DNA of 64,000 nt from JASSUD01 sp031963225 (GCA_031963225.1 JASSUD010000004.1:1-64000); one strand, 5' to 3'; positions 1 through 8,073 are shown, counted from the stretch's first letter. Notes: generated from the sequence alone by a model not told the origin. Program-made: numbers and translations.

Positions 1-62
1 GGATCCCGAGCACCGCACGACCCCGAAGATGGGCCCTTTGGGGCAATTGAGGACACACCCTA
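1..62. repeat. Family B element, right half (window-truncated)
   Basis: The first 62 bases match the right half of the family B elements seen complete at 23333, 28257 and 46860: the core segment around ACCGCACGACC, then AGATGGGCCCTTTGGGG and the end AATTGAGGACACACCCTA. The left half lies outside the window. It sits about 50 bp upstream of hemF, so the hemF promoter region contains or abuts this element. Confidence 0.8.
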
Positions 63-112
63 GATTGGGGTTGAGGTATGGCCCCCGATATGCAAATCAC
101 AATCTTTTAACT

Positions 113-1144
113 ATGACCTTTATTTCAAACGACAGACTTGATTTGCCTCTTGCTCGACACACCTTACTGGATTTGCAGCAACGTATTGTGTCGTCTTTAG
201 AGGCGTTGGACGGAACTACTTTTATCCAAAATACATGGAAAAAAGAGCCTAGCCAAGCTGATGTGCAATCAACAAGCCATCCCTCTTTATCAGGAGAGGG
301 AGTGACCTGTGTGATCGAAGGCGGTAAGCTATTTGAGCGTGGCGTAGTGGGCTTCTCGCACGTGCAAGGTGCCTCTTTGCCCAATGCGGCAACCGTTGAG
401 CGTAGCCATCTGAAAGGCTCTCGCTTCGAAGCACTAGGGGTTTCACTGGTTTTGCACCCTGAAAACCCCTACTGCCCCACCGTGCATATGAATGTGCGTG
501 TATTGGTGGCCTATCCAAAAATAGCAGAGCCTGAGCAGCAGACCTCTTCTCCTATTCATTCAGCAGATGGGCAAACAGACCAGTTTGCCGCTCCTGTTTT
601 TTGGTTTGGAGGGGGGATGGATCTCACCCCTTATTATGGTTTTACGGAAGATGCCAAGGCATTTCATCAAGCCTGCAAAGAAGCGCTCACGCCCTTTGGG
701 GCAGATTGGTATGCGCGCTCGAAACAGGCATGTGATGCGTATTTCTTCCTGAAGCATCGCCAAGAGCCACGCGGCATTGGAGGCATTTTCTATGATGATG
801 TATCTGAGCTAGGCTTTGTGGGCGGGATAGACATGACAAAAAGGGTAGGTGAGGCATTTTTACAAGCTTACCCTGAGATCGTGCAAAGACGTCGCTCTAC
901 GCCTTTTGGAGAACGTGAGCGCGCTTTTCAAGCATATCGTCGAGGCCGATATGTGGAATTTAACCTGGCTTTGGATCGTGGTACTTTATTTGGTTTACAA
1001 AGCGGAGGGCGTACAGAATCTATATTGATGTCCTTACCTCCCATGGCAACTTGGCGCTATGACTGGAAGCCAGAGCCTGATTCTGTTGAAGCCAAGCTTT
1101 ATACGGATTATTTAGTCCCCCGTGATTGGTTGCAGGCATCTTGA
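113..1144 (+). CDS. hemF: Oxygen-dependent coproporphyrinogen III oxidase
   Basis: HemF converts coproporphyrinogen III to protoporphyrinogen IX by O2-dependent oxidative decarboxylation in haem synthesis. The family signatures are clear: GGGMDLTPYYGF, then FFLKHRQEPRGIGGIFYDD, and near the C-terminus GRYVEFNLALDRGT followed by GLQSGGRTESILMSLPP. I chose the ATG at 113 (MTFISNDRLD) because the longer reading from 29 begins inside a family B repeat. The resulting 343 residues are somewhat longer than the roughly 300 of E. coli HemF; the extra residues lie before the catalytic core, in loops near residues 60-70 and 150-165. The 3' end overlaps the start of nadD, suggesting translational coupling. 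Retention implies aerobic haem synthesis. Confidence 0.96.
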   Translation: MTFISNDRLDLPLARHTLLDLQQRIVSSLEALDGTTFIQNTWKKEPSQADVQSTSHPSLSGEGVTCVIEGGKLFERGVVGFSHVQGASLPNAATVERSHLKGSRFEALGVSLVLHPENPYCPTVHMNVRVLVAYPKIAEPEQQTSSPIHSADGQTDQFAAPVFWFGGGMDLTPYYGFTEDAKAFHQACKEALTPFGADWYARSKQACDAYFFLKHRQEPRGIGGIFYDDVSELGFVGGIDMTKRVGEAFLQAYPEIVQRRRSTPFGERERAFQAYRRGRYVEFNLALDRGTLFGLQSGGRTESILMSLPPMATWRYDWKPEPDSVEAKLYTDYLVPRDWLQAS

Positions 1145-1929
1145 TTCTGCCCAAAGAGCGCATTGGCATTTTGGGGGGCACGTTCGATCCCATACACAAT
1201 GGGCATATAGCGATAGCACTGCGCTTTATAGCCTGTTTGAATCTGACCGAGCTCGTGTTATTACCCGCTGGACAGCCTTGGCAAAAAATCGGGGTATCGG
1301 CTGCCTTCCATCGATTGGCAATGACAGAGCTCGCAGCCAAGGAGTTGGAATTACGAATCAACTCGCAAAACATACCTAAAGAAAAACGCACTACAGTGCG
1401 TGTCGCAAAAGATGAACTCGAGCGACCAGGCCCTAGCTACATGGTGGATACATTAGCCGCTTGGCGTGCGCAGATAGGATCACAATCTTCACTGACCTTG
1501 ATTATTGGCGATGATCAGTTAGCACATCTTGAGAGCTGGCATAAGTGGCGGCAGCTTTTTGATTATGCGCATATTGGCGTGGCACATCGTGTTGGTTATA
1601 GGAAAATAGATATTCAGGATGAATCGCGCTTAGAAATACCTATAAAAAGCCCTATACTCGAGCCTACAGGGAACGCTACCCTATCTAAAGCACTAACTCA
1701 AGCGCTCTTGCCTCGCAGGGCCGATGCAACCGATATTCAAATGCACTCAAAAGGCTTGATATATTGGGATGCTCTAAAAATGCCCACACTCTCTTCCACG
1801 CAACTTCGCCAGGTGATTGCAAATAACGTCTCTCTAAAACACCTTGAAGGCGTGCCGCACGCAGTTGCACGGTATATTTTTGAACATCACCTCTACCAGA
1901 CGGATCCTTATGGATATTCTCACACTTGA
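1126..1929 (+). CDS. nadD: Nicotinate-nucleotide adenylyltransferase
   Basis: NadD adenylates nicotinate mononucleotide to deamido-NAD. The nucleotidyltransferase signature GGTFDPIHNGH lies near the N-terminus and the second ATP-binding motif SSTQLR near the C-terminus; GDDQL and WHKW-type core residues are present. There is no good ATG. The frame opens at TTG 1126, with another TTG at 1141, and either would overlap the hemF stop region, so the start is uncertain by about five codons. At about 262-267 residues it is longer than E. coli NadD (213), the additions being around residues 75-90 and 160-205. Its last 20 bases overlap rsfS, as in the compact nadD-rsfS arrangement common in proteobacteria. 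Confidence 0.93.
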   Translation: MVAGILILPKERIGILGGTFDPIHNGHIAIALRFIACLNLTELVLLPAGQPWQKIGVSAAFHRLAMTELAAKELELRINSQNIPKEKRTTVRVAKDELERPGPSYMVDTLAAWRAQIGSQSSLTLIIGDDQLAHLESWHKWRQLFDYAHIGVAHRVGYRKIDIQDESRLEIPIKSPILEPTGNATLSKALTQALLPRRADATDIQMHSKGLIYWDALKMPTLSSTQLRQVIANNVSLKHLEGVPHAVARYIFEHHLYQTDPYGYSHT

Positions 1930-2254
1930 AAACGCTATTCTCGATGGGCTCGAATCAGTCAAAGCCCAAGATATTGAAATCTTTGATACCAGGACCCTTA
2001 CCAAATTATTCGATCGCGTCATTATTGCCAGCGGCACCTCCAACCGGCAAACCAGAGCGTTAGCTTCTAGCGTGCGTGAAAAGGTAAAAGCAGCGGGAGG
2101 AGAGGTTGTGGGTACAGAAGGTGAAGACCAGGGAGAGTGGATTCTCGTGGACTGCTGCGATGCCATTGTGCATATCTTGCAACCGTCGATGCGCGAGTAC
2201 TACAGACTCGAAGAAATTTGGGGCGTCACACCCGTTCAAATTAAAAATGCGTAG
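1910..2254 (+). CDS. rsfS: Ribosomal silencing factor RsfS
   Basis: RsfS (YbeB/DUF143) binds ribosomal protein uL14 and blocks subunit joining when nutrients are scarce. The protein shows the family pattern: a DIEIFDTR-like beta strand, VIIASGTSNRQTRALAS, GEDQGEWILVDCCDAIVHI and MREYYRLEEIWG. I use the ATG at 1910 (MDILTLENAI), which gives 114 residues, the normal size, rather than the longer frame from 1844. Its start overlaps the nadD end by 20 bp. The TAG stop (2252-2254) is part of the family A repeat consensus GTAGGTTGG. The usual downstream partner rlmH is absent; repeats and an Rpn gene follow. Confidence 0.95.
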   Translation: MDILTLENAILDGLESVKAQDIEIFDTRTLTKLFDRVIIASGTSNRQTRALASSVREKVKAAGGEVVGTEGEDQGEWILVDCCDAIVHILQPSMREYYRLEEIWGVTPVQIKNA

Positions 2255-2462
2255 GTTGGTGTGACGAAAGAAGCCCAACAAGCAGCCCACCAACATATAA
2301 CCATCCTTTTGCTATGCATATGCAAATTTTAGAACGGTAGGTTGGTGGTGACGAAGGAGCCCCAACATGCACACCACCGTGCTCTTGATCATCGCTTTTG
2401 GCATACGTATGCAGGTTTTAAAAGGATAGCGGTCTGTATGTTGGAATCCGTATCTCACTTTC
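2251..2462. repeat. Family A repeats, cluster of three, two degenerate
   Basis: Three family A units follow rsfS: a degenerate one at 2251-2290, a near-consensus one at 2337-2384 (TAGGTTGGTGGTGACGAAGG then CCCCAACATGC), and an inverted, decayed one at about 2426-2462 (TGTATGTTGGAATCCGTATC). The linker between the last two resembles linker 2 found at other sites. No ORF or RNA gene is visible in the rest of 2255-2512. Confidence 0.85.
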
Positions 2463-2512
2463 TAAACGCATGTTTAATAAAGTCGCAATGGCTTTAGCGC
2501 AATATGGAGGGG

Positions 2513-3523
2513 CTACAATTTTGGGCCAATCCTGGCAATTTCTTCGGGCCCTAAGCCTGTTGTTGCTTGAATCTGCTCGGTGCTAAGGCCTATGTTCAAC
2601 ATCTTTGCGGCAGCATTGCGAATACCCTGTTCAATACCTTCTTGAAAGCCTTCTGCTCTGAGCTGCTGACCCAGAGTTTTGGCCTGTTCAATACCTTCTT
2701 GAAAGCCTTCTGCTCTGAGCTGCTGACCCAGAGTTCTAGCCTGTTGCATACCTTCTTGAAAGCCTTCTTTCCTGAGTTTCTGTCCCAGTGTCATCACCTG
2801 TTCTCCGTAATGTGGAGCGTGCCCATCTACCAATGCAATGAGCTGCTCATAGTCGCTACACTTGCCTTTTTCCATTAAATAGTGAAGTACTGCTCGTTCT
2901 CTGTCAATGGATAGCGGGTACTTTGCCAATAATGGTAGTACTTCTTGGAAAAGAGGTACTAGGTCTTTTGTGCGTATGTGTTTCATTATAATTTCTAATA
3001 CGGCAGCATTTTGATGGGTACGTAGTTTTTCATCGGGAATCAGGTTCAGGTCAATAAGCTGTATGGGGCCAAGAAACATTTCTCGCGCTAGGGCAGGCTG
3101 TTCAAAGCAATCCATTATATTGAGCGGGTGAGCGTATGGGCGATGTTTGGATCCTTGATAGAAGACCATCGAGATGACGATGGGGAGGCGCTTGCTCCGC
3201 TTTTGATCGAGGTGTTTTTGCATGACACCGAGTTGATAGCGCAACATCCGCAGCGGCATCATTCGCTGGGCTTGATTTTGATGCTCAATCACTATGTAAA
3301 TATAGGCCCCTCCTACTTTTGATCGTAGGCTGTAAACGATATCTGAGAAGCGCTGTTGTATTTTGTCTTCAATAAATGCGCTATTTTCTAGACGGAGTGT
3401 GGAGAGTGCGCAGCGTTCAAGCACAGCTGGAGGTAAATGTGCAGCCATAAAATCACGGGCTATCGTGATATCGCTTAAAAGCGCCTTAAAAATTCCATCG
3501 TGCGGTTGAGAGATCATGTGCAT
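2513..3523 (-). CDS. Rpn family recombination-promoting nuclease / putative transposase
   Basis: This matches the Rpn family (transposase_31, PD-(D/E)XK nuclease fold). The N-terminus HDGIFKALLSD, the central RFSDIVYSLR, and the core IYIVIEHQNQ carry the Asp and Glu-x-Gln of the nuclease fold. Family members in E. coli promote RecA-independent recombination; none is shown to move its own gene. After about residue 250 the protein has three near-identical 18-residue repeats of the type TLGQQLRAEGFQEGIEQA, a common feature of Rpn C-termini. I start at the ATG at 3523; an ATG at 3517 is equally plausible and the frame stays open to 3592. No terminal repeats of a mobile element were seen around it, apart from family A units downstream. 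Confidence 0.88.
   Translation of the reverse strand: MHMISQPHDGIFKALLSDITIARDFMAAHLPPAVLERCALSTLRLENSAFIEDKIQQRFSDIVYSLRSKVGGAYIYIVIEHQNQAQRMMPLRMLRYQLGVMQKHLDQKRSKRLPIVISMVFYQGSKHRPYAHPLNIMDCFEQPALAREMFLGPIQLIDLNLIPDEKLRTHQNAAVLEIIMKHIRTKDLVPLFQEVLPLLAKYPLSIDRERAVLHYLMEKGKCSDYEQLIALVDGHAPHYGEQVMTLGQKLRKEGFQEGMQQARTLGQQLRAEGFQEGIEQAKTLGQQLRAEGFQEGIEQGIRNAAAKMLNIGLSTEQIQATTGLGPEEIARIGPKL
2632..2793 (-). repeat. Three 54-bp tandem repeats inside the Rpn gene
   Basis: The DNA repeats with a 54-bp period (units sharing CTTCTTGAAAGCCTTCTGCT and GAGCTGCTGACCCAGAGTT) and encodes three 18-residue copies in the Rpn C-terminal tail. Two units are almost identical at the nucleotide level, which suggests recent expansion and a length that can vary by slippage or recombination. 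The reading frame is kept because 54 is a multiple of three. Confidence 0.85.
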
Positions 3524-3646
3524 GACCCTGGCAAATAAGAGAGAGAAGAGCACACATCCTATTTCAGCTTTTCCCTGCTGTCTTTCTGCCAAATGGCCAG
3601 GTCATACACTTTCTTTTTGTCTAAATTTTTGTCTAAAAGCAGATTT

Positions 3647-4102
3647 TTACTCCACTTCTGCAATCAGCTCCATTTCAACGCATGCGCCTAGTGGGAGCTG
3701 GGCGACACCGAAAGCTGAGCGTGCATGTTTGCCTTTTTCTCCAAAAACTTCCACTAGTAATTCAGAAGCGCCATTGGTAACTAAATGCTGCTCTGTGTAG
3801 TGAGAGGTGGAGTTTATGAGGCTCATTACTTTTACAATGCGTTTGACGCGGTTTAGGTCCGTGGTGTGTGCATGCAGGGTGGCCAGCATATCTATAGCTA
3901 CGGCGCGGGCAGCAGCCTGGCCGGTTTGTGTATTGATAGTGCTGCCTAATTGCCCTACCCAGACGGCATTTTCTTTTTTGGCAATATGGCCAGATAGGTA
4001 AACGAGGTTACCGCTTTGCACGCTCATGACATAGGCAGCAGCAGGGGTGCAGGGAGTAGGTAGGGTGATGCCCAATTTTTTTAAATTGTCGTAGACCGAC
4101 AT
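3647..4102 (-). CDS. RidA family protein (YjgF/YER057c/UK114)
   Basis: Members of this family deaminate reactive enamine/imine intermediates or have related hydrolase roles. The protein shows the LPTPCTPAAAYV N-terminus, LVYLSGHIAKK, a GQAAARAVAIDMLATL helix, NRVKRIVKVMSLINS and GKHARSAFGVAQLPLGACVE, which matches the RidA subgroup with longer N-termini more than the archetypal E. coli RidA. The arginine in HARSAFG is at the position of the carboxylate-binding Arg of RidA. I start at the ATG at 4102, preceded by GGAGC about 7 bases upstream, giving 151 residues; the longer frame to 4204 runs into a family A repeat. The exact substrate cannot be told from sequence. Confidence 0.88.
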   Translation of the reverse strand: MSVYDNLKKLGITLPTPCTPAAAYVMSVQSGNLVYLSGHIAKKENAVWVGQLGSTINTQTGQAAARAVAIDMLATLHAHTTDLNRVKRIVKVMSLINSTSHYTEQHLVTNGASELLVEVFGEKGKHARSAFGVAQLPLGACVEMELIAEVE

Positions 4103-4170
4103 AGGAAAGCTCCAAATAGGTGAATGCATGCTCTGGGTTGAAAGTGTATTTCTATCTTGAATATCTGATT

Positions 4171-4290
4171 TTACGCGGGTATTCAAAAAGACGGTGGTAT
4201 GCATGTTGGGGTTCCTTCGTCACCACCAACCTATGCCTCAATGTGGGTTGGTTGAGGCGTGAACCCCAACATGCATACCACCGTCTTTTA
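4171..4290. repeat. Family A inverted pair between ridA-like gene and rsxB
   Basis: Two family A units face each other with only about 20 bp between them: GGTATGCATGTTGGGGTTCC, then after the short spacer a unit ending CCCCAACATGCATACCACC. The outer flank TTACGCGGGTATTCAAAAAG recurs at 41561 and 63243, which shows the element is longer than the hairpin core. The rsxB stop codon (4288-4290) is at its right edge. Confidence 0.88.
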
Positions 4291-5007
4291 ATTTTTGTGC
4301 TCAACACGTTTGAGAATAGCTTGAAGTAGAGCCTGTTTATGTGTTGAAGGCGGCTGGGTTAAGGGCCGGGAGTGATTTGCAACTGTATGAATGGGGTCGG
4401 GTGCGGCTGTATCTGAAGCTGTACTTTGGTCACCTGGCAACGTGGTGTTAATTCCTGCTCGCTCCGGTTTAAAAGGTTTTTGGGTGCGTTTTTGAAGGCG
4501 TTCGAGTCGTTCGGTGTGCTGTGCATAATGTAGGCGCGCGCGATTTGCTTCTTCGATAGACCAAGCAGCCCAGCCGGTTGCTGTGCCAGTGATGGGAAGT
4601 AGGCTAATACAATCTACAGGGCAGGGTGCTATGCATAAATCGCAGCCTGTGCAATCCGATGCGATAACGGTGTGCATGTGTTTGGGCGCACCTACAATGG
4701 CGTCTACTGGGCAGGCTTGAATGCACAGTGTGCAACCTATGCAGCGTGTTTCATCGATATGTGCTACGGGGCGAGGGCGTTCTATCCCGTGCTCTGAGTT
4801 TAGCGGCACAATAGGTTGACGAAGCGCCTTTGATAAACGCGCTATGCCTTCTTGTCCGCCTGGCGGGCACTGATTGTGTTGGGCTTCTCCTGCCGCCATA
4901 GCTTGCGCATATGCGCGGCAGTTTGGATAGCCGCACTTAGTGCATTGTGTTTGTGGCAGTAGGTCTAAAAGCGTATTGGCTAGTGCTGTGGTGTCTTCGG
5001 GCGTCAC
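4288..5007 (-). CDS. rsxB: RsxB/RnfB-like electron transport iron-sulphur protein
   Basis: The protein has an Fe-S domain near the N-terminus (Cys22, Cys25, Cys30, Cys47; QCTKCGYPNCRAY) followed by two 4Fe-4S ferredoxin motifs (CIGCTLCIQACP at 89-99 and CTGCDLCIAPCP at 119-129). This is the RnfB/RsxB order, but it lacks the N-terminal membrane anchor of E. coli RsxB and no other Rnf/Rsx subunit is nearby; Betaproteobacteria often carry such a stand-alone copy. The C-terminal 90 residues are polar and low in complexity. Translation probably starts with GTG at 5007. The electron partner is unknown. The gene lies downstream of hslU, separated by a strong hairpin. Confidence 0.88.
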   Translation of the reverse strand: MTPEDTTALANTLLDLLPQTQCTKCGYPNCRAYAQAMAAGEAQHNQCPPGGQEGIARLSKALRQPIVPLNSEHGIERPRPVAHIDETRCIGCTLCIQACPVDAIVGAPKHMHTVIASDCTGCDLCIAPCPVDCISLLPITGTATGWAAWSIEEANRARLHYAQHTERLERLQKRTQKPFKPERAGINTTLPGDQSTASDTAAPDPIHTVANHSRPLTQPPSTHKQALLQAILKRVEHKN

Positions 5008-5059
5008 ACAAGGCCCTTACTAGAGAGAGGTTGTTCTGAATGAAGCTTAGGACAGGCTC

Positions 5060-5100
5060 TAAGGGTAATGAAGAAGAGAGTAGATTCTTCATTACCCTTA
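5060..5100. terminator. Perfect 16-bp hairpin between hslU and rsxB
   Basis: TAAGGGTAATGAAGAA (5060-5075) and TTCTTCATTACCCTTA (5085-5100) are exact inverted complements around a 9-base loop. It lies just downstream of the hslU stop on the minus strand. It lacks a strong U-run on either side, so it could be a weak terminator, an mRNA 3' end stabiliser or a small repeat rather than a classical Rho-independent terminator. Confidence 0.55.
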
Positions 5101-5112
5101 AGGCGTTTTTCT

Positions 5113-6606
5113 TTACAAAATATAACGTGAAAGATCTTCATTCTTGACGATCTCGGTCAGCTGATTGTCGACAAAGCTCGCATCAATGTTGACCAGCTGG
5201 CCAACATACTCGTGAGTGGAGAACGAAATTTTTTCGAGTAACTTTTCCATCACGGTATATAAGCGTCGTGCACCGATATTCTCTGTTTTTTCATTGACAG
5301 AAAAAGCAATCTCGGCAAGCCGTTTAATGCCATCTGGGAGAAATGCTAGTTGCACATTCTCCGTGGCAAGTAGCGCTTGGTATTGCTTGACTAAGCTCGC
5401 ATCTGTGCTCATGAGAATCGATTCGAAATCTGCTATGGAAAGCGAATCGAGTTCCACTCGAATGGGGAAACGTCCTTGTAACTCAGGGATTAAATCACTG
5501 GGTTTGGCTAGATGAAAGGCGCCGCTGGCAATAAATAAGATATGGTCTGTTTTGATCATTCCATACTTGGTATTGACGGTGGTGCCTTCTACTAGGGGTA
5601 ATAAATCACGTTGCACCCCTTGGCGTGAGATTTCTCCGCCGCTTCCACTGCCCGCATTGCGGGATGCAATTTTGTCGATTTCATCGAGAAAAACGATGCC
5701 ATGCTGCTCAATGCTTTTGATGGCTTTTTCTTTGACATCCTCTTCATTGAGCATTTTTTCGGCTTCTTCATCAGCCAAGAGCCGGAGTGCTTCTTTGATT
5801 TTGACTTTGCGTTGCGATCTGCGCTGACCTCCCATATTCGCAAACATGCTGCGAATTTGCTCTGTCATTTCTTCCATACCCGGAGGGCCCATGATATTCA
5901 TGGTGGCAGCAGGTGCAGCTATGTCGAGCTTAATTTCTTTGTCATCTAACTCACCGTTGCGAAGGCGCTCACGGAAAGTTTGTCGAGCGATTCCTTCTTG
6001 CTCATTCGACATATCGTTTTCATTGCGCGTTTCAATGTCTTCTTCCTCTGCAGTAGAAGCATTGGCTGTGTTTTCTTCATCCGAAGCGCTGCGTTCTCCC
6101 TCAGTCAGGAGTTTCAGAAGATCAAATTTACCGTTTCTGCGGCTTTTACCTTTGGTGCGAGGCAGTGGGATCAATATGTCTAAAACACGCTCTTCTGCAC
6201 GCTTTTCAGCTTGCACACGAACTTTCACCATCTCCGATCCGCGGGTTTCTTTAATCGCAATTTCAGCTAAGTCGCGAATAATGCTATCTACATCTCGGCC
6301 CACATATCCGACTTCGGTAAATTTGGTCGCCTCGATCTTAATGAAAGGAGCATTGGCCAGTTTTGCCAAACGCCGGGCAATTTCCGTTTTACCTACGCCG
6401 GTTGGTCCAATCATCAATATATTTTTTGGCGTAATTTCTTGGCGCAGGGGTTCAGCTACCTGCTGGCGGCGCCAGCGGTTGCGCAGAGCAACAGCAACAG
6501 CGCGCTTTGCTTTGATCTGGCCGATGATGTGCTGATTGAGTTTTGAAACAATTTCTTCGGGAGTAGGGGTTACAGAGGGCAAATCAGAGGTGTCGGTAGA
6601 GCTCAT
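5113..6606 (-). CDS. hslU: HslU ATPase subunit of the HslUV protease
   Basis: HslU is the AAA+ unfoldase that feeds substrates to the HslV peptidase. Walker A GPTGVGKT is at residues 67-74, FTEVGYVGRDVDSI is the pore region, Walker B is IVFLDEIDKIASR, and the sensor region holds ELQGRFPIRVEL. The C-terminal LSRYIL is the tail that docks into HslV. The protein has 497 residues against 443 in E. coli; the surplus is a charged insertion in the I-domain (roughly residues 165-215, rich in Glu, Asp, Asn and Ser). The start is 2 bp from the hslV stop, so the two genes form one operon, hslV first. The ATG at 6606 is the only sensible start. Confidence 0.97.
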   Translation of the reverse strand: MSSTDTSDLPSVTPTPEEIVSKLNQHIIGQIKAKRAVAVALRNRWRRQQVAEPLRQEITPKNILMIGPTGVGKTEIARRLAKLANAPFIKIEATKFTEVGYVGRDVDSIIRDLAEIAIKETRGSEMVKVRVQAEKRAEERVLDILIPLPRTKGKSRRNGKFDLLKLLTEGERSASDEENTANASTAEEEDIETRNENDMSNEQEGIARQTFRERLRNGELDDKEIKLDIAAPAATMNIMGPPGMEEMTEQIRSMFANMGGQRRSQRKVKIKEALRLLADEEAEKMLNEEDVKEKAIKSIEQHGIVFLDEIDKIASRNAGSGSGGEISRQGVQRDLLPLVEGTTVNTKYGMIKTDHILFIASGAFHLAKPSDLIPELQGRFPIRVELDSLSIADFESILMSTDASLVKQYQALLATENVQLAFLPDGIKRLAEIAFSVNEKTENIGARRLYTVMEKLLEKISFSTHEYVGQLVNIDASFVDNQLTEIVKNEDLSRYIL

Positions 6607-6608
6607 GG

Positions 6609-7151
6609 TTATTCTTTGTCGAGCGTTTCGATGATGAGGTTATGATTGGTATAAATGCAGAGATCGCCTGCGATATTCAAGGACTTTTCAACGATCTCTT
6701 TAGGGGTAAGCGTGGTGTTTTGCAAGAGTGCTAGAGCTGCAGATTGCGCATACGATCCTCCTGAACCGATGGCACAAACGCCGGTCTCAGGATCCAAGAC
6801 ATCGCCATTACCCGTTAAAACCAACATGGCGTCTACATTTGCCACAATTAGCATGGCCTCGAGGCGGCGCAAAATGCGATCTGTGCGCCAGTCTTTAGCT
6901 AGTTCCACCGCTGAGCGCATAAGGTTGCCGCCATGCTTTTCCAATTTAGATTCAAATCGATCTAGTAATGAAAAGGCATCCGCTGTGGCGCCTGCAAAGC
7001 CTACTATCACTTTATCGTTATAAATGCGCCGGACTTTTTTGCCCGTGCCTTTCATGACGATATTGCCAAGGGTCACTTGACCATCTCCGCCTAGTGCAAC
7101 TTGATTGCCACGCCGAACACACACAATGGTTGTGCCGTGATACTGCTCCAT
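6609..7151 (-). CDS. hslV: HslV peptidase subunit of the HslUV protease
   Basis: HslV is the threonine protease of the bacterial proteasome-like HslUV complex. The sequence MEQYHGTTIVCVRRGNQ contains the Thr-Thr that becomes the catalytic N-terminus after removal of a short propeptide; GDGQVTLGN, GFAGATADAFSLLDRFE and IGSGGSYAQSAALAL are family hallmarks. I start at the ATG at 7151 (180 residues). The same frame stays open to 7286 but only because it reads through a family A repeat, whose translation (WYACWGSYL-type) recurs at unrelated sites. hslU follows after 2 bp. Confidence 0.97.
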   Translation of the reverse strand: MEQYHGTTIVCVRRGNQVALGGDGQVTLGNIVMKGTGKKVRRIYNDKVIVGFAGATADAFSLLDRFESKLEKHGGNLMRSAVELAKDWRTDRILRRLEAMLIVANVDAMLVLTGNGDVLDPETGVCAIGSGGSYAQSAALALLQNTTLTPKEIVEKSLNIAGDLCIYTNHNLIIETLDKE

Positions 7152-7166
7152 GGGTTGTCCTTTTGT

Positions 7167-7297
7167 GTAGGTTGGGGTGAGGTACGAACCCCAACATGCG
7201 TACCACTGCCTTTTAATTATGCCATTTTGGCAATATAGGCCGGTTTTAGAAGGTCTTTGGTCTGCATGTTGGGGTTCGTACCTCACCCCAACCTACG
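7167..7297. repeat. Family A inverted pair between dksA and hslV
   Basis: Two units in inverted orientation, both of the shorter GAGGTACGAACCCC subtype, in which GTTGGGGT and ACCCCAAC form a perfect 8-bp stem inside each unit. They are joined by a linker containing GCCATTTTGGCAATATAGGC, itself partly palindromic. The pair ends only about 16 bp before the hslV start codon, so it would be in the dksA-hslV intergenic transcript. Confidence 0.9.
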
Positions 7298-7309
7298 AAA
7301 AAATTTGGA

Positions 7310-7729
7310 TTAATCTCCGAAGAGTTTTTGGCGCATCTCGCGGCGTTCTTGCGCTTCTAACGAAAGAGTAGTTGTCGGGCGTGCGAGTAACCGGGGGATA
7401 CCGATAGGCTCCCCTGTTTCTTGGCAATAACCGTATTCTCCAGATTCAATATAGGAGATGGCTTTGCGCACTTTGCTCAAAAGTTTACGCTCGCGATCAC
7501 GGGTGCGTAGCTCGAGAGCTAGTTCTTCTTCGATAGTTGCACGATCTGCAGGGTCTGAGGCTACAACACTTTCACGCAGGTTTTCTGTTGTTTGGCCTGC
7601 GTTATGCATGAGTTCAGACAAAATCTGCTCTAAGCGATGTTTGAAAAAGGCGAGCTGGTCTGCATTCATGTAGTCCTTCTCGCTCATTTGCGAAATATCC
7701 GCTTCGGTCAAAAGTCGTTTTTTGGTCAT
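7310..7729 (-). CDS. dksA: RNA polymerase-binding transcription factor DksA
   Basis: DksA binds the RNA polymerase secondary channel and works with ppGpp in the stringent response. Of 139 residues, an N-terminal helix and long coiled coil (about 25-95) carry the tip motif DPADRA (59-64) with the two required Asp residues. The C-terminal region GYCQETGEPIGIPRLLARP has only one of the four zinc-binding Cys of E. coli DksA (Cys102); this Cys-poor form is the usual one in Burkholderiales, so I do not regard it as decay. The start is the ATG at 7729 (MTKKRLLTEADI); the longer frame to 7756 has no family support. Confidence 0.95.
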   Translation of the reverse strand: MTKKRLLTEADISQMSEKDYMNADQLAFFKHRLEQILSELMHNAGQTTENLRESVVASDPADRATIEEELALELRTRDRERKLLSKVRKAISYIESGEYGYCQETGEPIGIPRLLARPTTTLSLEAQERREMRQKLFGD

Positions 7730-8073
7730 TGATGAATGGTATAAGGACGCTTGCATGGGCTCTAGAGTCCATGTTTTGCTAGGTAAAAAGATAGGCGCTA
7801 CAGAGTGTGATGCGTACTATAAAAAGTTTTTTAAAACCTACAGTAGTGGCCCTTACAGTCAAAAACCTACTCAAAAGGGGACGTATTGTACCTGTTGATA
7901 TCCCCTCTCGCCTAAAGTTGTAGTGCGTCTGCACTGCTTTCGCATCGGGCCCTATCAAATGCTTTAGTCGCTTCTCGATTACGGGCAGCATTAGAGCATC
8001 AAGTACTTCATCGGCGCAATGGGTGTCCCTTGTCCTGAATTAATAGAGCGTACCGCAATATTGCATCCAATCA
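7730..8073. other. Intergenic stretch without a recognisable gene
   Basis: About 340 bp between dksA and xerC. A 70-codon minus-strand frame (7779-7991) shows no family features, and none of repeat families A or B is present. In related genomes another gene often lies in this interval, so the sequence may be a decayed remnant, but I could not identify a parent. Confidence 0.4.

Noticed and set aside
2513..3523. Rpn gene as the transposase that moves families A and B.
   Set aside because: It has no repeat ends of either family at both sides, and Rpn proteins are PD-(D/E)XK nucleases without known REP or MITE mobilisation; a RAYT-type Y1 transposase would be expected for REP-like units.
7152..7286. 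45-residue N-terminal extension of HslV.
   Set aside because: It would bury the catalytic threonine and is only a readthrough of a family A repeat.
7340..7430. Loss of the DksA zinc finger as a sign of gene decay.
   Set aside because: The single-Cys form with TGEPIGIPRLLARP is the normal DksA of Burkholderiales.
7779..7991. 70-codon minus-strand frame between dksA and xerC.
   Set aside because: No recognisable features, no ribosome binding site, and no homologue that I know; kept only as an uncharacterised gap.
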